A DNA stretch of 64,000 nucleotides from Catellatospora sp. TT07R-123 (GTDB taxonomy: Bacteria; Actinomycetota; Actinomycetes; Mycobacteriales; Micromonosporaceae): assembly GCF_018327705.1 (NCBI RefSeq), contig NZ_BNEM01000002.1, positions 868,001 through 932,000 of the forward strand, in the 5' to 3' direction. The notes under the pieces are model-generated. The model searched no databases. It had not been told where the DNA came from and was given only the letters and a program-made list of their open reading frames with translations. A program made the translations under genes and the position numbers. Each line of letters opens with the position of its first letter. Position 1 is the stretch's first letter. Positions 42,301-50,843 of this stretch are shown here, piece by piece.

Positions 42301-43725
42301 TCAGCGGGTGGGGGCCGCCGTCGCGGCGACCCGGACGCCGGACGCCGGGCGGGCCGCGGCCTGCGCGACCGCGAACAGGAACACCCCGCAGCCCGCGACC
42401 AGCAGCCAGCCCGGCCGGGAGGCTCGGGCCAGCTCGGCCGGAGCCGCTCCGGCCACGAGGCTGCCCGCCAGCGCGATGCCGAACGCCGAACCGAGCTGGC
42501 GGGCCGTGGAGGTCACCGCCCCGGCCACACCGGCCCGCTCGGGCGGCAGCCCGTTCACCGCCGTGTTCGTGATGGGTGCGTTGGCGAACCCGAACCCGAT
42601 CCCGATCAGCAGGTACGCGGCCAGCAGCAGCGGCACGGGAGTGTCGGTGCGCAGGCCGACCAGCAGCAGACCGCCCGCGGTCACGAATCCGGCGGCCAGC
42701 AGCAGCGGCGGCCGGGCCCCGAACCGGCCGACGAGCCGTCCCGACAGCGGCGCGCACACGATCACCGCGAGCGCCATCGGCAGGGTGGCGCTGCCCGCGG
42801 CCAGCGGCGACCAGCCGCGCGTGTGCTGGAGGTAGAGGGTGTTCAGCAGCAGGCAGGCGCTGAGCGCGACGAACAGGGCGACCGCGCCCAGCACCGCCGT
42901 GGTGAACGGCGCCCGCCGGAACAGGGCGAGGTCCATCAGCGGCTCACGGCGGCGGCGCTCCACCGCGGCGAACCCCGCCACGGCCGCCGCGGCGACCAGG
43001 TATCCGGCCAGCAGCAGCGGCGACGTCCAGCCCAGGTGCGGGCCCTCGATGAGGACCGCGACGGCGGTCGACACCGCGACGGTGAGCAGCACCTGGCCCG
43101 GGAGGTCGAGGCGGCGGATGCGGGGCGAGCGCGACTCCGGCACGAAGACGGCGCTCAGCACCAGCGCCGCCGCGATCACGGGCAGGTTGATCCAGAACAC
43201 CGCGCGCCAGCCGTACGCGGCGACGAGCGCACCGCCGGTGACCGGGCCCGCGGCCATGCTGAGCCCGAACACCGCCGCCCAGACCCCGATCGCCTGCGCC
43301 CGCTCCTTCGGGTCCGGCATGACGTTGACCACGATCGCCAGCGCCACCGGGCTCAGCATCGACGCGCCGATCCCCTGGACGGCGCGGGCCGCGACCAGGA
43401 CCCCCAGCGACGGTGCGGCGGCGCACACCAGCGACGCCAGCCCGAACACGACCAGCCCGCACTGGAAGACCCGGCGCCGCCCGAACCGGTCGGCCAGCGC
43501 CCCCGAGGTGATGAGCAGACTCGCGACGACCACCGTGTACGCGTCGACGATCCACTCCAGCTCCCTGGTCCCCACCCCGAGGCCGTGCCCGACGGCGGGC
43601 AGGCCCACGTTGAGGATCGTGGTGTCCAGCCCGACCAGGAACAGGCTCAGGGCGCAGATCGCCAGGACTGTCCACCGCCTGCGGACACTGAGTACGGATT
43701 CGACGGCCTGCACTGCCACGGCCAC
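42301..43725 (-). CDS. EmrB/QacA-type (DHA2, 14-helix) MFS drug exporter
   Basis: 474 residues from a GTG at 43725 with GGAGG six bases upstream. Fourteen hydrophobic segments. The DHA2 motif LDTTILNVGLPAVG in helix 1, motif A GALADRFGRRRVFQ, and WRAVFWINLPV are diagnostic. It exports drugs or antiseptics by proton antiport. It is divergent from the XRE-cupin regulator, which probably represses it through the shared 91-base intergenic region. Confidence 0.9.
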   Translation of the reverse strand: MAVAVQAVESVLSVRRRWTVLAICALSLFLVGLDTTILNVGLPAVGHGLGVGTRELEWIVDAYTVVVASLLITSGALADRFGRRRVFQCGLVVFGLASLVCAAAPSLGVLVAARAVQGIGASMLSPVALAIVVNVMPDPKERAQAIGVWAAVFGLSMAAGPVTGGALVAAYGWRAVFWINLPVIAAALVLSAVFVPESRSPRIRRLDLPGQVLLTVAVSTAVAVLIEGPHLGWTSPLLLAGYLVAAAAVAGFAAVERRRREPLMDLALFRRAPFTTAVLGAVALFVALSACLLLNTLYLQHTRGWSPLAAGSATLPMALAVIVCAPLSGRLVGRFGARPPLLLAAGFVTAGGLLLVGLRTDTPVPLLLAAYLLIGIGFGFANAPITNTAVNGLPPERAGVAGAVTSTARQLGSAFGIALAGSLVAGAAPAELARASRPGWLLVAGCGVFLFAVAQAAARPASGVRVAATAAPTR

Positions 43726-43791
43726 GGCACACCTCCAGGATCGGAAAACGCCACCATCGTCGGCCGGTGTCGCCGCCCCGATCCAGCGATC

Positions 43792-43806
43792 TTGCGGAAA
43801 CTGCAA
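43792..43806. promoter_or_regulatory. dyad operator between MFS exporter and XRE-cupin regulator
   Basis: TTGCGGAAACTGCAA (43792-43806) is an imperfect palindrome (TTGC-n-G-n3-C-n-GCAA). It ends ten bases before the regulator's ATG, within the only promoter region shared by the two divergent genes. It is the natural candidate for the regulator's binding site. Confidence 0.5.
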
Positions 43807-43816
43807 AAATGCGGTC

Positions 43817-44392
43817 ATGGAACCAGGGCTGGCGCAGATCCTCGACGGTATCGGGCCACGGCTGCGCGCCCTGCGGCGCGACCGCGGACTCACCCTGGAA
43901 GCCCTGGCCGCCGAAACAGGGATCTCCGTCAGCATCCTGTCCCGCCTCGAATCGGGCAAGCGGCGCCCGACGCTGGAACTGCTGATCCCCCTCGCCCAGG
44001 CGCACCGGGTCGCCCTGGACCAGCTCGTGGCCGCCCCGGCCACCGGCGACCCGCGCGTGCACCTGCGCCCGCACCGCCAGCGGCACGGCAGCATGCTGAT
44101 CCCGCTCACCCAGTACCCGGGGCGGGTCCAGGTGTTCAAGCAGGTGCTCGCACCCCGGGAGCCGAAACTGGTCACCCATGCCGGCTACGAGTGGCTGTAC
44201 GTCCTGGCGGGCAGCCTGCGGCTGATCATCGGTGAGCGGGACGTCGTGCTCAAGCCCGGCGAGGTCGCCGAGTTCGACACCACCGAACCGCACTGGTTCG
44301 GGCCCGCCGGGACCGAGGCCGTCGAGATCCTGCACCTGTTCGGCCCGCACGGCGACCAGGCGGTGGTCCGTACCGGGCAGCACCAGCCCTGA
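43817..44392 (+). CDS. XRE-family regulator with C-terminal cupin domain
   Basis: 191 residues. The helix-turn-helix is at about 12-66 (LTLEALAAETGISVSILSRL, ESGKRRPTLELL), followed by a cupin ligand-binding domain at about 100-180 (EPKLVTHAGYEWLYVLAGSL, then LKPGEVAEFDTTEPHWF). Such proteins sense a small molecule and repress or activate an adjacent transporter. It is divergent from the DHA2 exporter. It ends 18 bases from the opposing SWIM gene. Confidence 0.9.
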   Translation: MEPGLAQILDGIGPRLRALRRDRGLTLEALAAETGISVSILSRLESGKRRPTLELLIPLAQAHRVALDQLVAAPATGDPRVHLRPHRQRHGSMLIPLTQYPGRVQVFKQVLAPREPKLVTHAGYEWLYVLAGSLRLIIGERDVVLKPGEVAEFDTTEPHWFGPAGTEAVEILHLFGPHGDQAVVRTGQHQP

Positions 44393-44410
44393 CGCCGCAG
44401 ACGGTCGCGG

Positions 44411-46366
44411 TCAGTACAGGTCCAGAGCGAGCTCCGTCCGCAGGTAGGCGTCCACCCACGACCGCTGTGACGCCTCTTCGTCGTCACCCGGCGCGGTGCT
44501 GAACGCGGTGAGGGCCTCGGCCGTACGGTGCAGGCCGAGCGCGGACAGGGCGCGGGCCGTCTCCTCGAGGCGGATGCGGTAGCTCGGCGGCAGGTGCCGC
44601 AGCCCTCGGTGCGGTGCCTCGGCCAGCAGCGTCCGGGCCCGCCCCAGCGCGTCGGCCAGCAGCTCACCCGGTCCGTCGGTCGCGAGTTCGACATTCGCGG
44701 CGGCCTGCGGCGGCAGCAGGTCAGGCACGATCAGCTGGTCGGCGGCCGCGACGCCGATCGGTTCGAGCAGGATGGTCCCGGCGCTGCGGCGGACCACGCC
44801 GCTGATGTGCCGCACCGGCCCGTACTGGCCGGTCAGAGCGGCGGCCAGGCTGTCCAGGCGGCCGGGCGCGGCCGCACTGTGGGTCGCGGTGACCGTGGCG
44901 GTGTTGCCGGAGCAGTCGGTGAGCTGGGCGTCGAGCCGCTGGTCGCCGGGGGCGTAGCGGACCGACGCCACCTCGGCGACGGCGAGCACCCGGACCAGTT
45001 CGGCTTCGATCCGGGGCCGGATCGGCCGGGGCGGCAGCTGGTCCAGTTCGGCGGCCAGCGCCGCGTAGTCGGCGGCGACCAGGGCGGACGGCAGCTCGTC
45101 CCAGCCGCCCCGGGACGGGCTGACCGTGGTCTTGGCGACGCGGGCTGCGGCCAGGCGCACCGCTCGGCTGGCGCTGCGTACGGCCGATTCGGTGACGAGG
45201 TTGCCGGCGGCGAGCGCCCCGAGCGAGGTCCGGTCGACCCGCTTGCGGGCCAGAGCCGGGCCGTCGTCGTCACCGTCCCACTGGCGGCGCAGCACCAGGA
45301 CCGTGGCGGTGTCGGCGTGGGCGAGGTACACCTCTGCCACCCGCTGCTCGCCGACCGCACGGACGCGGCAGCCGAGGCTGTCGAGCCGGGCCCGGCGCAG
45401 CGGGGTCTCGGCGGCTTCCGCCGTGCCGAGGATGCTGCTGCGCAGCACGGCGTCGGGCCGGGCTGCGGCGCGATGGCGCGCGTGCAGCTCGGCCAGGCAG
45501 GCGGCCAGCTGTTCGGGCTGGTAGCGCGCGCTGCGGTCCCGGTACGCGGTGAGCTGCTCGGCGACCTCGTCCAGGGCGAGCAGCGGCCAGCGCAGTCCTG
45601 CCTCGTCGAGGCGGCGGCGCTCGTCGGCGAGCGCGGCGTCCAGTCCGGAGCCGAGGTTGACGGCGCCGGCCTGGAGCACGGCCGCCGCGGTCACGAGCGC
45701 TCGTTCGAGCCCGCTCCCGGTGCCGTCGGTGACACGCCCGCCGACGTCCAGGCGCACCTCGGTGAGGTCGGGGTGTTCGGTGTCGGCGGCCCGGAACGCC
45801 CACACGGCCAGGGCGATGATGTCGTCGCGGCTGCCCGCGGCAGCGTCGGTGTGGACGAACCCGAGGTCGGCGGGCACCAGGAAGCGCACGGTCGCGGTGG
45901 GCAGCTCGACCTGCGGCACCGGGTCGGCGGCGGTGGCGCGGCGGATCCGGGCGGTGTATCCGGCGTGGTGGGCGCGCCGGGCCGCGGCCAGCTGCCGGGG
46001 GCCGACGCGGGCGGCGAGCTGTTCGTCGGTGATCTGGCCGGGCGACCAGGCCGCGAACGCCTCCGGTGCCGGACCGGCCGGGGCGTCGGCGGTGCCGGTC
46101 GCGGCCGTGAGCTGGTACGCCAGGACGAGCCCGACGAGGTGCCGACAGGTGCCCGCCGCACCGCAGGTGCAGCGGCCGCCGTCGAGGCCGCCCGGGGGCA
46201 GCTCGGCCGCCGTGCCGTCGGCAAACCGGCCGCGCACGGTGCCGTCGGCTTCCTCGCGCACCTCGGGCGCGGCGGTGTCGAGGTCCTTGGCGGCGCGTTT
46301 GACCAGGCCGCGGTTGGTGAGCGCGGCCAGCGCGTCGGCGCTGAGGGCGAGCAGGTCGGGTCTCAT
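44411..46366 (-). CDS. SWIM zinc-finger protein (YehQ-like)
   Basis: 651 residues; the ATG overlaps the vWA stop (ATGA). The SWIM finger is Cys66-x-Cys68 ... Cys74-x-His76 in CTCGAAGTCRH. The remaining 570 residues are helical, without a known catalytic motif. SWIM domains bind nucleic acid or protein. It is the last gene of the DUF4132-MoxR-DUF5682-vWA-SWIM operon, the position of yehQ in E. coli. Confidence 0.85.
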   Translation of the reverse strand: MRPDLLALSADALAALTNRGLVKRAAKDLDTAAPEVREEADGTVRGRFADGTAAELPPGGLDGGRCTCGAAGTCRHLVGLVLAYQLTAATGTADAPAGPAPEAFAAWSPGQITDEQLAARVGPRQLAAARRAHHAGYTARIRRATAADPVPQVELPTATVRFLVPADLGFVHTDAAAGSRDDIIALAVWAFRAADTEHPDLTEVRLDVGGRVTDGTGSGLERALVTAAAVLQAGAVNLGSGLDAALADERRRLDEAGLRWPLLALDEVAEQLTAYRDRSARYQPEQLAACLAELHARHRAAARPDAVLRSSILGTAEAAETPLRRARLDSLGCRVRAVGEQRVAEVYLAHADTATVLVLRRQWDGDDDGPALARKRVDRTSLGALAAGNLVTESAVRSASRAVRLAAARVAKTTVSPSRGGWDELPSALVAADYAALAAELDQLPPRPIRPRIEAELVRVLAVAEVASVRYAPGDQRLDAQLTDCSGNTATVTATHSAAAPGRLDSLAAALTGQYGPVRHISGVVRRSAGTILLEPIGVAAADQLIVPDLLPPQAAANVELATDGPGELLADALGRARTLLAEAPHRGLRHLPPSYRIRLEETARALSALGLHRTAEALTAFSTAPGDDEEASQRSWVDAYLRTELALDLY

Positions 46367-47499
46367 CGGCCGATGTGCTCCGCGACGAAGTCGGCCAGCT
46401 GGCCCGGTGTCATCGCGCCGACGTGCGCGCCGACGTCGGCCAGCCGCTGCGCCAGGCCACGGTCGTAGGAGGGGTTGGCCTGCGAGTCCAGTGCGGCCAG
46501 GCACAGCACCTTGGTGCCCTGCTCGACCAGCCCGGCCACGGTGCGGACCAGGAGGCCGGGGTCGCCGCCCTCGTAGAAGTCGGAGATCAGCACGACGATG
46601 GCGCGGCGGGGGGCGTCGACGAGCCCGGCACCGTACGCGGTGGCACGGCCGATGTCGGTGCCGCCGCCGAGCTGGACCTTCATCAGCAGCTCGACGGGGT
46701 CGTCGACGTCGGCGGTGAGGTCGACGACGCTGGTGTCGAAGGCGACCAGGTGGGTGCGTACGCCGGGCAGGCCCCACAGGCAGGCCGCGGTCACCGCGGA
46801 GTGGATCACCGAGTCGACCATCGAACCGGACTGGTCGACGAGCATGATGACCTGCCACGGCTGAAGGTGCCGCCGGGTGCGCGTGAAGAAGTACGGCGTC
46901 TCGATGACGATCTTGCCGGTGTCCGGCTGGTAGCGCCCGAGGTTGGCGCGCATGGTGCGGGTCATGTCGAAGTTGCGGGCCTGGCGCAGGCGGCTCGGAC
47001 GGCGGGTCCGGGTGCCCGCGAACGCGGCGCGCACCTCCGTGGACAGCTTGTCCACCAGCTGCCGCACCACCGCCTCGACGATGCGCCGAGCCTGGCGCAG
47101 CACCTGCGGGTTCATCAGGTGCTTGGTCTGCAGCACGGCCCGCAGCAGCGCCGGGTTCGGCTCGATGCGCTCCAGCACGGCGGGGTCGGTGACCACATCG
47201 TGGATCTGGTACTTCTCGACGGCGTCGCGGTGCAGCCGCTCGACGGTCTCCTTCGGAAACAGTTCGGCGATGTCGTCGAGCCAGTCGACGGTGGTCAGCG
47301 CCGACGGGCCGTGGCCGCCCTCGCGCGGGCCGTCGGCGCGCACGCCGCGGTGGCGCAGGTCCTCGTCGCGGCCGTACAGCCAGTCCAGGGCCGCGTCGCG
47401 GGCGGCGGTGTCGGGGTCCATCGGCTGGCCGCCCAGGCAGGCGGCACCGGCGCTGCCGAGCAGCAGCCGCCACCGTTGCAGGGTGGGGTCGGTCGTCAC
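46363..47499 (-). CDS. von Willebrand factor A protein (YehP-like)
   Basis: 378 residues from a GTG overlapping the DUF5682 stop (GTGA). The vWA domain fills the C-terminal half, with an intact MIDAS: LVDQSGSM near 220, GGGTDIGRA and VLISDFYEGG. The N-terminal half is helical (LDDIAELFPKETVERLHRDA). vWA proteins paired with MoxR ATPases are thought to act as metal-dependent chaperone or remodelling adaptors. It is the fourth gene of the yeh-like operon. Confidence 0.88.
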   Translation of the reverse strand: MTTDPTLQRWRLLLGSAGAACLGGQPMDPDTAARDAALDWLYGRDEDLRHRGVRADGPREGGHGPSALTTVDWLDDIAELFPKETVERLHRDAVEKYQIHDVVTDPAVLERIEPNPALLRAVLQTKHLMNPQVLRQARRIVEAVVRQLVDKLSTEVRAAFAGTRTRRPSRLRQARNFDMTRTMRANLGRYQPDTGKIVIETPYFFTRTRRHLQPWQVIMLVDQSGSMVDSVIHSAVTAACLWGLPGVRTHLVAFDTSVVDLTADVDDPVELLMKVQLGGGTDIGRATAYGAGLVDAPRRAIVVLISDFYEGGDPGLLVRTVAGLVEQGTKVLCLAALDSQANPSYDRGLAQRLADVGAHVGAMTPGQLADFVAEHIGR

Positions 47500-49754
47500 T
47501 GGATCAGTCCTTCCCGGCGCAGCGCCCCGTCGACGCGTTCGTCCAAGGCCATGCCCGCCGCGACCAGGGCAGGATCGGCGTCGAGCCGCAGCAGGTCCCA
47601 GCCGGTCGCGGTGGCCGACCGGGCCGCCACGACCCGGGTCGCGAGCTGGTGGCGCTCGCGCGGCGGGAACCAGCCGAAGGCCTGCCGCAGTGCGGGCAGC
47701 GCCACCAGGAAGTCGTCGTGGGTCAGCGCGCCGACCAGCTCGTCGAGCAGTTCGACCATGCCGCCGGTGTGCAACACCTCCTCGCGGGCCAGCGCGAACA
47801 GCCCGGCGAGCCAGTCGCCCGCGGTCGCGGGGGTGAACGCGCCCCGCAGCGACCGGTCGGGGTCGGTGGCGGTGCCCCGCAGCGACCAGCCCAGCCCGAA
47901 CGCCGCACCGCGCAGGTCGGGTGGGGCGTCGCGGTCGGCGGCGATCCGGTCGGCGACGCCGAGCGCGGCCGCGACGTCGAGCCCGAGCGCGGCCGCGGCA
48001 TGGCGTAGGGCGTCGCGTACCCCGGCCACGGCCTGGATGCGCCCGCGGTCGGCGGGGGCCGCGCCGCCGCGTACGCCCTCGGCCAGCCACAGCGCCCGCC
48101 GCACCGCGGCGGTGACGACGGTGCCCAGGGTGGCGCTGCCCGCGGTGTCGAACAGGGTGTCGTGGCGCCACATCGCCAGCACCACGGTCAGCCCGTGGCC
48201 CAGCGCGCCGAGGTCGACCGCGGCGGTGACGGCGTCGTGCAGCCGGTCCAGCATCGGGCCGGTCGCCTCCACGGCACCGCACAGCGCCGCGTCGAACAGC
48301 AGCCCGGCCAGGGCGTCCATGTCGCCGTCCGCGGTCGCGGTGCGTTCGGCGATGACGGCGGCGGCCGCCTCCAGCGGATCGGTGCCGTAGCTGCCGGCCT
48401 CGATCAGCGCGGGCAGCCGGTCGGCGGCCGCGTCCAGCAGCCACCGCTCGGCGAGCACCGGCGCCCGGCCGGCGGCGGGCCCGCTCGCGCGTTCGAACCC
48501 GGGGATGGCGAGCAGCCGCAGCCGGTGCAGCAGGCGGCTGCGCAGCCGGTCGGTGTCGGCGGTCAGGTCGAGCCGGACGTCGCCGGTGCCGTCCAGGCCG
48601 TGCTCGCCCAGCTGCCGGTCGACGGCGTGCACCAGCGGCGGCAGCGGCGTGTCGGGGTGCAGGCTGCCGGACCGGTCGCCGCTGAGGGCGGCGACCATCT
48701 CCACGACGACGGGATGGGTGCCCGCCCTCAGCGGTCCCCGGGTGGCCCACGGCAGCGGCACGTCGACGGCCTCGCCGATCAGCGCGGTGGCCAGGCCGTC
48801 GAGAACGTCGGTGCGGGCGGGAGCGGGGTGGCCGCGCAGCATCGCCAGGGCGTCGGCGGTGGCGCGGGCGGCGATCAGATCGGCGGTGGACACCGGCTGG
48901 CGGCGGCCCCGCAGCCGCGCGGTCACCGCCTCGGTCAGCCGCCGGGCGGCCTCGTCTGGCCCGTGGTCCCACAGGTGCTGGTAGTAGGCCGGGGACGGCA
49001 TCCCGGACTGGTAGCCGTCGAAGGCGTCCAGGCGCCGGAACGAGTACGGCACCAGGTAGCTCGCGACGACCGCGTCACCGGGCGGCTCGGGCTGCGCCGG
49101 CCAGTCGCGGTCGCCCTGCTGCACCAGCCGGATCAGTGCGGGGCGGTGGAACCCGCCGGTCACCACGACGACGGGCCGCTTGTCGGCATCGGCCGCCGCT
49201 GCCCGCACCCAGTGCGCCATGTACCGCTCCCGGGCCGTGTCGCCCGGCCCGGTCTCGGTGTCGCCGCGGACCAGGTCGAAGTAGGCCGCCAGCCGGTCGG
49301 CGAGCCCGTCGGCGGGTGCGATCTCGAACAGGTGGTCCCACAGCGTGTCGATGTTGTCGACGGCGAACTCGCGGCACAGCCGCTCGGTCGCGGCGCTGTA
49401 GCGGGCCTCGGCGTCGGCGTACCGGTTGTGCAGACCGGACAGGGCCGGATGCCAGGCGGGCAGGTCGATGAAACGCGCCTGGGCGCCGGTGGCGCGGGCG
49501 GCGGTCAGGGCCGTCCATTCCGGGGAGTACGCGCACAGCGGCGCCCACGACCCGTGGCTGCGCTGCCCGTCCCGGTAGCCGGTGTACACGGCGACGGGCA
49601 GTTCATGGCCCAGCAGCAGCTCGTCCAGCCGCGGGTTCATGTCGGCGGGGCCTTCGACCAGCACGTACGCGGGGCGCAGGGCGGTGATGGTGTCGGCGAC
49701 CAGCCGGGCGCACGCGGGGCTGTGGTGGCGTACGCCCAGGAACGTGACGGTCAC
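47496..49754 (-). CDS. DUF5682-family protein (YehM-like)
   Basis: 752 residues from a GTG, four bases after the AAA gene. The N-terminus VTFLGVRHHSPACARLVADT and ALRPAYVLVEGPADM is the signature of DUF5682 and is followed by a TraB/ChaN-like arrangement of short strands and helices (VVVVTGGFHRPALIRLVQ near 190). The biochemical function is not known. It always travels with MoxR, vWA and SWIM genes. The C-terminal 350 residues are helical repeats. Confidence 0.85.
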   Translation of the reverse strand: MTVTFLGVRHHSPACARLVADTITALRPAYVLVEGPADMNPRLDELLLGHELPVAVYTGYRDGQRSHGSWAPLCAYSPEWTALTAARATGAQARFIDLPAWHPALSGLHNRYADAEARYSAATERLCREFAVDNIDTLWDHLFEIAPADGLADRLAAYFDLVRGDTETGPGDTARERYMAHWVRAAAADADKRPVVVVTGGFHRPALIRLVQQGDRDWPAQPEPPGDAVVASYLVPYSFRRLDAFDGYQSGMPSPAYYQHLWDHGPDEAARRLTEAVTARLRGRRQPVSTADLIAARATADALAMLRGHPAPARTDVLDGLATALIGEAVDVPLPWATRGPLRAGTHPVVVEMVAALSGDRSGSLHPDTPLPPLVHAVDRQLGEHGLDGTGDVRLDLTADTDRLRSRLLHRLRLLAIPGFERASGPAAGRAPVLAERWLLDAAADRLPALIEAGSYGTDPLEAAAAVIAERTATADGDMDALAGLLFDAALCGAVEATGPMLDRLHDAVTAAVDLGALGHGLTVVLAMWRHDTLFDTAGSATLGTVVTAAVRRALWLAEGVRGGAAPADRGRIQAVAGVRDALRHAAAALGLDVAAALGVADRIAADRDAPPDLRGAAFGLGWSLRGTATDPDRSLRGAFTPATAGDWLAGLFALAREEVLHTGGMVELLDELVGALTHDDFLVALPALRQAFGWFPPRERHQLATRVVAARSATATGWDLLRLDADPALVAAGMALDERVDGALRREGLIQ

Positions 49755-49757
49755 GGG

Positions 49758-50843
49758 TCAGCCCGGCAGCAGGTGGCGGGCCTCGTACAGGGCCTGCCAC
49801 TGGTCGCCGCGCCGTCCGTGGGCCTGCTGCTCCAGGTATCGGCGCAGCTTCGCCAGGTCGTCCGGGCTGTCCTTGGCGGCGGTGCCCGCCAGGCAGGACA
49901 CCAGGTCGGCGGCGGTGCCGGGCTCCCGGCGCAGGAACCAGCCTCGCAGCCCGACGGCGTGCGCCACCGACACCGCCTCGGCGGTGCTCATCACCCCCGA
50001 CAGCTTGTCGGCGGCGTCACCGCGCACGTTGTGCCCGTCGCGCAGCTCCCGGAACGCGGTGACCAGCACCTCCAGCACGTCGCGGCGCGGCGGCGCGGTG
50101 ACGCCGGAACGGGCCAGCAGCGCCGCGGCCTCGGTCTCGACCAGGCGCAGCTCGGTGTCGAAGTCGGCGATCGGGAACACGGTCTCGAAGTTGAAGCGCC
50201 GCTTGAGCGCGGCGCTCATCTCGTTGACACCCCGGTCACGGGTGTTAGCGGTGGCGATGACGCTGAACCCTTCGCGGGCGAACACCATCGACTGCGGGCC
50301 GGTCAGCTCGGGCACGGTCAGCACCCGGTCCGACAGCGGAGACAGCAGGCAGTCCTGCACCTCCAGCGGACAGCGGGTGATCTCCTCGAACCGGACCACC
50401 CTGCCCTCGGCCATACCGCGCAGCAGCGGCGCGGGCACCAGCGAGCGGGCCGACGGGCCTTCGGCGACCAGCAGCGCGTAGTTCCACGAGTATTTGATCT
50501 GGTCCTCGGTGGTGGCCGCGCCGCCCTGGATGGTCAGGGTCGAGGTGCCGCTGACCGCGGCGGCCAGCAGCTCCGACAGCAGCGACTTGGCGGTGCCGGG
50601 CTCGCCGACGAGCATCAGGCCGCGGCTGGTCGCCAGGGTCACCAGGGCCCGGTCGATCAGCGACGGGTCGCCGACGAACTTGCGGCTGACGCCGAGCCGG
50701 TCGTCGCCGATGACGAAGGCGCGGGCGGCCCGCAGGCTCAGCGCCCAGCCCGGCGGTCGGTCGCCGTCGTCGGTCTCGCGCAGGCGGTCCAGCTCGTCGG
50801 CGTAGCGGTCCTCAGCCGGGGGCCGCTGGAGCTGCTCGTTCAC
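49758..50843 (-). CDS. MoxR-type AAA+ ATPase (YehL-like)
   Basis: 361 residues. Walker A GEPGTAKSLLSELLAAA, Walker B VVRFEEITRC, sensor 1 FSVIATANTRDRGVNEM and the arginine region LKRRFNFETVFPI are intact. MoxR ATPases remodel or activate protein complexes together with vWA adaptors such as the one two genes downstream. The start overlaps the DUF4132 stop by four bases. Confidence 0.9.
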   Translation of the reverse strand: MNEQLQRPPAEDRYADELDRLRETDDGDRPPGWALSLRAARAFVIGDDRLGVSRKFVGDPSLIDRALVTLATSRGLMLVGEPGTAKSLLSELLAAAVSGTSTLTIQGGAATTEDQIKYSWNYALLVAEGPSARSLVPAPLLRGMAEGRVVRFEEITRCPLEVQDCLLSPLSDRVLTVPELTGPQSMVFAREGFSVIATANTRDRGVNEMSAALKRRFNFETVFPIADFDTELRLVETEAAALLARSGVTAPPRRDVLEVLVTAFRELRDGHNVRGDAADKLSGVMSTAEAVSVAHAVGLRGWFLRREPGTAADLVSCLAGTAAKDSPDDLAKLRRYLEQQAHGRRGDQWQALYEARHLLPG

